Shown here: in pieces, positions 16,984 to 22,194 of the stretch
How positions within the stretch are numbered: the stretch's first letter is position 1
Layout of the letters: every line of letters starts with the position of its first letter
Source: Verrucomicrobiota bacterium
Lineage (GTDB): Bacteria; Verrucomicrobiota; Verrucomicrobiia; Limisphaerales; UBA1096
Length of the DNA: 22,194 nucleotides
Direction of reading: 5' to 3'
NCBI GenBank assembly: GCA_030747575.1
Contig: JASLKI010000077.1
Span: forward strand, 1-22,194
Made by a program: the position numbers and the translations under genes
The notes under the pieces: model-generated
Told to the model about the DNA's origin: nothing
Databases searched by the model: none
What the model saw: the letters and a program-made list of their open reading frames with translations, nothing else

Positions 16984-17751
16984 ATGAAAACAACTATACT
17001 CATAATGTTGTCATTGGCTTTAGTTTTATCAACTAAGGCACAATCAAACCAAAAAGCCGTTAAGTCCAAAGTTGGACCAGATATTGTAGCATATCAAGAA
17101 GCTAGATCTTTAGCACAGGGCCAAAACCAACCAAAAAGAAAGAGGCAGCGACGAGGTGGGCGTGGCGGCTCCGCTCCCGGAGGTAAAAGGAAACCGACCA
17201 TGTCAGACACCCTGAGGGCCAATGTTTATGCTGATAACACTTTCATAATGTATATCAACGGAAACCTCGTCGCTGTAGATTCCATAGAGTTTATTCCCCA
17301 CAACGTGGTCTCTGTTGATGTTTTGCCAGAGTACCCTATGACCATTGCTGTTATGGCTAAGGACAACGCAGATCAAGAAACGGGCATGGAATATGAGAAT
17401 ACAAACATAGGGGATGGGGGATTCATTCTTAAAATTGGTGAGAAAATTGTTTCCGGAAAACACTGGAAAGCAAAAAACTTTTTTCATGGACCAATAAAGA
17501 GCGACGAAAAAAATCTTAAAGTGATAAAGACTACTATTCCAAATGATTGGTTTAAAGCAGGCTTTGACGACAGTTCCTGGCCAAGCGCTAAGGTGTTTCA
17601 AGAGGATGAAATAGGCCCAAAGCAACCGTACTTCGATCATGATTTTACTGGAGCTAAATGGATTTGGAGTGATGATATAAAACTCGATAACACTGTTATT
17701 TTTCGACTAACAGTTGATGGCCCAGAGGCAGGTTTTTACACAGGTAGATAA
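16984..17751 (+). CDS. Secreted protein with Arg/Gly-rich linker and jelly-roll-like (galactose-binding-like) domain
   Basis: The 255-residue product has a signal peptide (MKTTILIMLSLALVLSTKAQ), a basic low-complexity segment around residues 49-71 (RKRQRRGGRGG) and a globular C-terminal part. Patterns such as NTFIMYINGNLV, VIKTTIPNDWFKAGFDDSSW and AKWIWSDDIKLDNTVIFRLTVD resemble the beta-sandwich accessory domains of bacterial rhamnosidases and other carbohydrate-binding modules. No catalytic motif is visible. It lies 24 bases after the sulfatase and 23 before the next gene, so it is probably part of the same transcript. It is AT-rich (22 G/C in bases 17041-17100), like the following genes. 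The function is unknown; extracellular glycan binding is plausible. Confidence 0.75.
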   Translation: MKTTILIMLSLALVLSTKAQSNQKAVKSKVGPDIVAYQEARSLAQGQNQPKRKRQRRGGRGGSAPGGKRKPTMSDTLRANVYADNTFIMYINGNLVAVDSIEFIPHNVVSVDVLPEYPMTIAVMAKDNADQETGMEYENTNIGDGGFILKIGEKIVSGKHWKAKNFFHGPIKSDEKNLKVIKTTIPNDWFKAGFDDSSWPSAKVFQEDEIGPKQPYFDHDFTGAKWIWSDDIKLDNTVIFRLTVDGPEAGFYTGR

Positions 17752-17774
17752 TTATTATTAACAAAGTAAATAAA

Positions 17775-19052
17775 ATGAGACTTCAATCTAAATACTTCAG
17801 CTTATTGGTTGCTCTTTGGATTTTCATTCCAAATTCAGGAACCAGCCAAAATGTGCGAGACAATGACCAAGGGAAAGCTCGCGGAAAGTCAGAACGCAAC
17901 ATTAGGCAGGATGGTGCTAGCCAAGATCAAAGAAATCCCCCTAGGCGTCAACGCGCTCAAAACAAGGAGGATCGAAATAGAAACAGGAGAAACGACAGGG
18001 AGCGAGGAGAAGAGAAACAGCCAAGGAGCAATGATTTTGTTCTTCAAGCAATCGATCTCAACAGTGATGGCAGCCTCTCCAAAGACGAATTGGCTAATGC
18101 CGTGCAAGCTCTTAGAAAATTGGATCGTAATAGTGACGGACAGCTAACCCTGGATGAGTCCCAACAAGAGATATCATCAGGCGGCAAATCAAGGAGGGCG
18201 AGGTTCCAAGGGAATCGTCAAGAAAATGATTTTAGGCGCCCAAACCAAGCAGTTGTAAGAGCTCCTGAAAAGGTACGTCCAGACAGCAAGTCATTTATGG
18301 TAAGCAGTCCTGCATTTGCAAAAGGAGGCTCTCTGCCTATTGAATATACTGGAGACGGTCGCGGCGTTTCAATGCCTTTAACATGGGAAAATGCGCCGAA
18401 GGGAACCAAATCATACGCTTTAAGCCTGTGGCATTTGGCCCGTGATGGCGAGAAATCATATTGGGTTCTTTATAACATACCAGCTGATACTCATAGCCTG
18501 CCGGTGGATGTCAAAGGATTAGGACAAAGCGGCTACAACGATTGGAAGAGAACGGGGTACCAACCCATGCATTCGCAGGGTGGTGGGATCAAGGAATATA
18601 ATATCACCGTTTATGCACTATCTGAGGAACTTAAATTTGATGACGTCAAGGTCGATCGGGCCGAGCTCCTTAAATCCATAAAAGGTATCACACTTGCAGA
18701 GGACACTTTGGCGTACACTTATGAAACATCAGGTCGAGCTGCTCGTAATTCTAATCAACGCCCTGAACTAGGAAGAGACCAGAGCAAAAAACGACAGGGG
18801 CAGCAAGGCGCACTGACTACAAAGGAGAAGAGCAGGGGGAATCGTTTCTCGGAATTCGATTTAGATAAGGACGGCAAGGTTACTTTCACGGAGTTTCTGC
18901 AGCGCGAAAAGACAAAGAAGGGGGAAGTAGATACTGAACGTGCCAGAGGTAAGTTTTCACGCGTAGACTCAGATATGAATGGCTCGCTCTCAGAGCAGGA
19001 ATTGGCCAATGCGCCCCGGGGCAGAAACAACAACCGTCCGGAACTGCAATGA
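17775..19052 (+). CDS. Secreted PEBP/YbhB-like protein flanked by two EF-hand pairs
   Basis: The 425-residue protein has a signal peptide (LQSKYFSLLVALWIFIPNSG) and a long Arg/Asn/Glu-rich linker to about residue 85. EF loops begin at Asp94 (DLNSDGSLSKDE) and Asp117 (DRNSDGQLTLDE). A PEBP/YbhB-type domain spans about 173-315 (MPLTWENAPKGTKSYALSL, YWVLYNIPADTHSLP, GYNDWKRTGYQPMHSQGG). A second basic linker is followed by EF loops at Asp362 (DLDKDGKVTFTE) and Asp398 (DSDMNGSLSEQE). PEBP proteins bind phospholipid or anionic ligands, but here the usual DPDxP and GPCPP-HxY ligand-site motifs are replaced, so the site may be altered. Calcium binding by the EF hands is expected from the family. The stop overlaps the YHYH gene start (ATGA). 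Confidence 0.85.
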   Translation: MRLQSKYFSLLVALWIFIPNSGTSQNVRDNDQGKARGKSERNIRQDGASQDQRNPPRRQRAQNKEDRNRNRRNDRERGEEKQPRSNDFVLQAIDLNSDGSLSKDELANAVQALRKLDRNSDGQLTLDESQQEISSGGKSRRARFQGNRQENDFRRPNQAVVRAPEKVRPDSKSFMVSSPAFAKGGSLPIEYTGDGRGVSMPLTWENAPKGTKSYALSLWHLARDGEKSYWVLYNIPADTHSLPVDVKGLGQSGYNDWKRTGYQPMHSQGGGIKEYNITVYALSEELKFDDVKVDRAELLKSIKGITLAEDTLAYTYETSGRAARNSNQRPELGRDQSKKRQGQQGALTTKEKSRGNRFSEFDLDKDGKVTFTEFLQREKTKKGEVDTERARGKFSRVDSDMNGSLSEQELANAPRGRNNNRPELQ

Positions 19053-21928
19053 TTATCAAATATTTTTATTTGTCGTCCATTTGTGTTGCCTTATGTAGCA
19101 CAGGTTTGCCTCTAGCCCATTCTCATCCGGGGCATCATGATGAGAAACCAAATACCACGGTTAATGAAACTACATGGCGTGATTTAGAAGGTAAGTTGAT
19201 TGAGAAAGGTTCCCTACTGATTTCCAATGATCTGTTGGCTACAATCGAACGACAAGATGGTCGATTGGTGCAGCTTCAAATACAAACACTTGATCAGGAT
19301 AGTTTAAATTATGTGACAAAAAGTAAATCTGCAGTGGATAGGATTAACTCGTTTTCAAGTGTTTATGCTTTTCAAAAATCAAATACCAATAATAAAGAGA
19401 CAGGCACTGGACTCTCTTTATCTCTTATGGAAAGTGTTTTTGCTCCATTTAAACCATTAGTAAATTCATACGGGAAAGGTGATTATTTCTTCATTGAATC
19501 AAACGGTTTGCCGCAGCATAGAATGATGGTCGGTATAACGGCATGGAACCAGCAAGTGCCGCTGCCTCATCCTTTCACTGGAGACAATGCTTTTCGGTTG
19601 CCACTTTTCCCTAAGTTTTCAGCAAACCCGGTCTCCGGCAGGGAAAATCTCTTTAAAGGGGCAATTGCGGTTGCAGCAAATGGGATCCCAATTTTCAACC
19701 CGATAAAGCAAGACGGTCGCACTGATACCTATCTGGCTGGCGAATTAGACGAATACGGTGGGCATGCAGGTAGAGCTGATGACTACCATTATCATATTGC
19801 GCCGGTTCACTTGCAAAAAATAATCGGGGAAGGAAAACCTATAGCTTTCGCACTAGATGGATATCCTATTTATGGATACAAGGAACCGGACGGATCACCT
19901 GTTAAGGATTTGGATTGGTTGAATGGTCATACCGACAAAAACGGGAATTACCACTACCATGCAACTTCTAATTATCCATATCTTAACGGTGGATTTCGCG
20001 GGCAAGTCAACCTCGCTGGTGGGCAAGTTGCTGTTCAACCTAAAACAAGAGGAGTTCGCCCTTACACGCGTCCTTTAAGAGGCGCAAAAATAACTGGTTT
20101 TGAAGGATCGTTGGACAAGGGATATAGTCTCAAATACAACCATAATGGAGTTGATCATGTCATACGGTACCTTGTGAAAGATGATAGTAAGGTGGATTTC
20201 GAGTTTGTTGATCCCCAAGGGGAATTAACCAAAGAGACATACTCGCCTCGTGAAAGAGGCCGGCGAAATCAACAATCGAACAACCTTCAGGAGAGGCAAC
20301 GTCCGGAACGGCCTAATGACAGAGGCCAACTTCAACGAGAGCAGCCAGAAGGGAGGGGAAGTGGCAACTCCAGAACCTTCCGTATTATAGATGCGAACCG
20401 TGATGGAACGATTAATGCCCAAGAACTATCAAATGCCCTTGAATCCTTAATGGATTTAGATTCAAACAAGGACGGAACAATTAGTAAAGACGAGTTGAGA
20501 GGAGAACAGGGGCGTGGGCAAATGTCTCGAACTGAAGGGAGACGCAGCAGTTCTGGCGGACAGATCGTTAGGGGTATCAAGATGCCAACTCCTTTGTTTC
20601 GCACAGAAGTGCCAGAACACATTTATGACATAATTTTGGGTAAACCAACAAAAACAGCAGTGACGGCTAGCGTTCTAGCTTATCAGGATCTTCATTCCCG
20701 AATCTGCTTCGGTACTGAACCTAATGCTCTAGGCAAAACCTTAAATATTGGCCTCCTAGAGGCTGGCATCCCCAAAGAAGTTTTAATTGATGGGTTGAAA
20801 GCTGGCACCCAATATTTCTACAAACTTCAGTACGGAAAGAGCCTAACTAACCTAAATGAAAGTGAAGTTTTTCAATTCCACACATCACGGGACAAAGGCG
20901 ATAGTTTTGTTTTCACCGTGCAAGCCGATTCTCATTTGGACTTTGGAACAGACCCCGCCGTTTACGAACAAACTTTGAAGAATGCACTCGAATCAAAACC
21001 GGATTTTCATTTTGCTCTTGGAGATGCTTTTTTTCCTGATAAGAGAGTACGATATCAGGACGCCCTGGATTCGTACATTGCACAACGATATTATTTTGGC
21101 TTGTTGTGTCATTCTGCTCCTTTGTTTTTCGCACTTGGAAACCATGATGGCGAATCTGGCTACCGTGATAATGGAAGGACGGAAAACATTGCAGTTTGGT
21201 CTGCAAAAACACGCAACAAATATATCCCGAATCCAGCCCCCAATGCCTTTTATAGTGGCAACACTTCAGTTCATCCTGAAATTGGTTTATTAAAGGATTA
21301 CTATGCTTGGGACTGGGGAGACGCGCAATTCATTGTGCTAGATCCTTTTTGGTACTCAGGGCGTGGAGGTCGAGACGGGATGTGGGCAAAATCACTTGGT
21401 AAAAAACAGTATGATTGGTTGAAGGAAACCTTGGAGAACAGCGAGGTATCTTACCGATTCATTTTTTTGCACTATCTCGTGGGAGGATTGGATAACCAAA
21501 CCAGGGGCGGAGTGAATATTGCCAATTTGTACGAATGGGGCGGGGAAAATAGCTCCGGTAAATATGAATGGGCAACTAAACGTCCGGGTTGGGAAAAACC
21601 AATCCATCAATTACTGGTCCAACACAATGTAAGTATCGTGTTTCACGGGCACGACCATTTGTACGCTAAGGAGGAACTGGACGGGGTAATTTATCAGGAA
21701 GTTCCGCAACCGGGCCATCGATCAGGAAACACTCGCAGCGCTGGGGCCTATGGCTATGATCAAAGAAACGTTATAGGAAGCTCTGGTCACGTTCGGGTTG
21801 CGGTTACTAATAGCGAGGTTAAGGTCGAATATATAAAGACACGTGTTGGGGGTGCGGAGCTTACTGCTTCACAACGTAAATATGTGGCTGACTCTTATTC
21901 GGTAAAGCCCCTAAACGTTAATCCATGA
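19049..21928 (+). CDS. YHYH - EF-hand - purple-acid-phosphatase-like metallophosphatase fusion
   Basis: The 959-residue exported protein (signal MIIKYFYLSSICVALCSTGL, then a His-rich HSHPGHH) has several modules. An SHD1-like segment (TWRDLEGKLIEKGSLL) is at about 40-95. A YHYH domain has YHYH at 246-249 and 301-304 around FALDGYPIYGY. A basic Gln/Arg linker follows at about 400-440. EF loops start at 448 (DANRDGTINAQE) and 471 (DSNKDGTISKDE). An FN3-like PAP N-domain is at about 525-605, and a calcineurin-type phosphoesterase at about 620-935. Metal motifs are complete in outline: D627-x-H629, GD659, GN698-H-D700, H808 and GH868-D-H870. Expected activity is phosphoester hydrolysis outside the cell. 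The YHYH domain has no established biochemical role. It is translationally coupled to the PEBP gene by ATGA. Confidence 0.88.
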   Translation: MIIKYFYLSSICVALCSTGLPLAHSHPGHHDEKPNTTVNETTWRDLEGKLIEKGSLLISNDLLATIERQDGRLVQLQIQTLDQDSLNYVTKSKSAVDRINSFSSVYAFQKSNTNNKETGTGLSLSLMESVFAPFKPLVNSYGKGDYFFIESNGLPQHRMMVGITAWNQQVPLPHPFTGDNAFRLPLFPKFSANPVSGRENLFKGAIAVAANGIPIFNPIKQDGRTDTYLAGELDEYGGHAGRADDYHYHIAPVHLQKIIGEGKPIAFALDGYPIYGYKEPDGSPVKDLDWLNGHTDKNGNYHYHATSNYPYLNGGFRGQVNLAGGQVAVQPKTRGVRPYTRPLRGAKITGFEGSLDKGYSLKYNHNGVDHVIRYLVKDDSKVDFEFVDPQGELTKETYSPRERGRRNQQSNNLQERQRPERPNDRGQLQREQPEGRGSGNSRTFRIIDANRDGTINAQELSNALESLMDLDSNKDGTISKDELRGEQGRGQMSRTEGRRSSSGGQIVRGIKMPTPLFRTEVPEHIYDIILGKPTKTAVTASVLAYQDLHSRICFGTEPNALGKTLNIGLLEAGIPKEVLIDGLKAGTQYFYKLQYGKSLTNLNESEVFQFHTSRDKGDSFVFTVQADSHLDFGTDPAVYEQTLKNALESKPDFHFALGDAFFPDKRVRYQDALDSYIAQRYYFGLLCHSAPLFFALGNHDGESGYRDNGRTENIAVWSAKTRNKYIPNPAPNAFYSGNTSVHPEIGLLKDYYAWDWGDAQFIVLDPFWYSGRGGRDGMWAKSLGKKQYDWLKETLENSEVSYRFIFLHYLVGGLDNQTRGGVNIANLYEWGGENSSGKYEWATKRPGWEKPIHQLLVQHNVSIVFHGHDHLYAKEELDGVIYQEVPQPGHRSGNTRSAGAYGYDQRNVIGSSGHVRVAVTNSEVKVEYIKTRVGGAELTASQRKYVADSYSVKPLNVNP

Positions 21929-22074
21929 GTATTCAGTTGTTGTGATCTGATTTAAATATTCTGTTTTAAGGTATATAAATATGCAGCGAGTGATTGTTGT
22001 AATTTACTACCTTGTACACAACGTCTCACAAACATTTAGAACATCGGCCATTAAATCAGCACATCACTTACTAT

Positions 22075-22194
22075 AACTGTGTGAGACTCATTGAGAAAAG
22101 GGAGAGACAGTGGAATTTGCACTGTTTAAGACCGTTCTTTATTGGAGTTTTGAGTGTGTAGAGGGTTCGATTCCCTTCACCCGCTCCACTTCTC
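22075..22194 (+). repeat. Right copy of 120-base direct repeat (attachment-site-like)
   Basis: It matches 13412-13530 at about 83 percent by manual alignment and may extend past the window end. It contains an ACAGTG(7)CACTGT hairpin (22107-22125). The tail holds an intact tRNA T-arm and acceptor 3' strand. The preceding 146 bases (21929-22074) after the metallophosphatase stop show no recognisable gene; a 31-codon frame at 21981 is probably chance. Confidence 0.75.
22161..22188 (+). pseudogene. 3' fragment of a tRNA, best fit tRNA-Gly
   Basis: GAGGG / TTCGATT / CCCTT forms a standard T-arm (22161-22177), followed by acceptor strand CACCCGC, discriminator T and encoded CCA (22178-22188). The acceptor would pair with GCGGGTG, typical of bacterial tRNA-Gly. 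No 5' acceptor, D-arm or anticodon arm lies at the right distance upstream, so this is a fragment and not a complete tRNA. Confidence 0.7.

Noticed and set aside
21981..22076. 31-codon frame (MQRVIVVIYYLVHN...) ahead of the right repeat
   Set aside because: It is short, has no clear ribosome-binding site, and no counterpart precedes the left repeat copy.
22075..22194. A complete tRNA or tmRNA gene at the right end
   Set aside because: Only the T-arm, acceptor 3' strand and CCA are present; no matching GCGGGTG 5' strand or anticodon arm lies at tRNA distance, and no tmRNA 5' end or tag frame is visible.

Overview
The window looks like chromosomal DNA from a member of the Verrucomicrobiota, or of the wider Planctomycetota-Verrucomicrobiota-Lentisphaerota group. 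This rests on gene content rather than a marker gene: two prepilin-type proteins with the stereotyped AFTLIELLVVIAIIAILA start, a 1,387-residue PQQ-like propeller/LamG protein, a CotH kinase-like protein with chitobiase-type and lamin-tail domains, a formylglycine sulfatase, a YHYH protein, and a transglutaminase/esterase fusion. Most genes begin with a signal peptide, which suits a heterotrophic, envelope-rich bacterium.

Left part (1-13,369, mostly GC-rich). It holds the 3' end of a transglutaminase-alpha/beta hydrolase gene, a TauE/SafE-type permease, a convergent very large PQQ/LamG protein on the minus strand, and, divergently, a PIG-L deacetylase, two tandem pseudopilin genes, an inositol 2-dehydrogenase (iolG-like), and a CotH-family protein whose start overlaps the iolG stop. 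A palindromic word built on TTGGCCAAG recurs in this part, in different reading frames and orientations. A 35-base repeat supplies the start region of the first pseudopilin and the stop codon of the CotH gene.

Right part (13,370-22,194). A 120-base direct repeat lies at each end (13,412-13,530 and 22,075-22,194). The right copy ends in an intact T-arm plus 3' acceptor strand and CCA of a tRNA, best matching tRNA-Gly; the left copy is a decayed version. This looks like paired attachment scars of a tRNA-targeting integrative element. No integrase is present between them.

Between the repeats is an overlapping chain: ECF-like sigma factor, single-TM anti-sigma-like protein, a possible 48-residue microprotein, and a sulfatase with an EF-hand tail. 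An AT-richer run of three secreted-protein genes follows: a jelly-roll-like protein, a PEBP/YbhB protein with two EF-hand pairs, and a YHYH/EF-hand/metallophosphatase fusion. Three of these four exported proteins carry DxNxDG EF-hand modules, and all four carry Arg/Gln/Asn/Gly-rich linkers. The base composition shifts inside the sulfatase gene, just before its EF-hand tail. The most unusual content of the window is this candidate island: a calcium-module, basic-linker exoprotein set downstream of its own sigma/anti-sigma pair and bounded by tRNA-fragment repeats. Its function is not known; calcium-dependent surface assembly and sulfate or phosphate ester hydrolysis are inferences.
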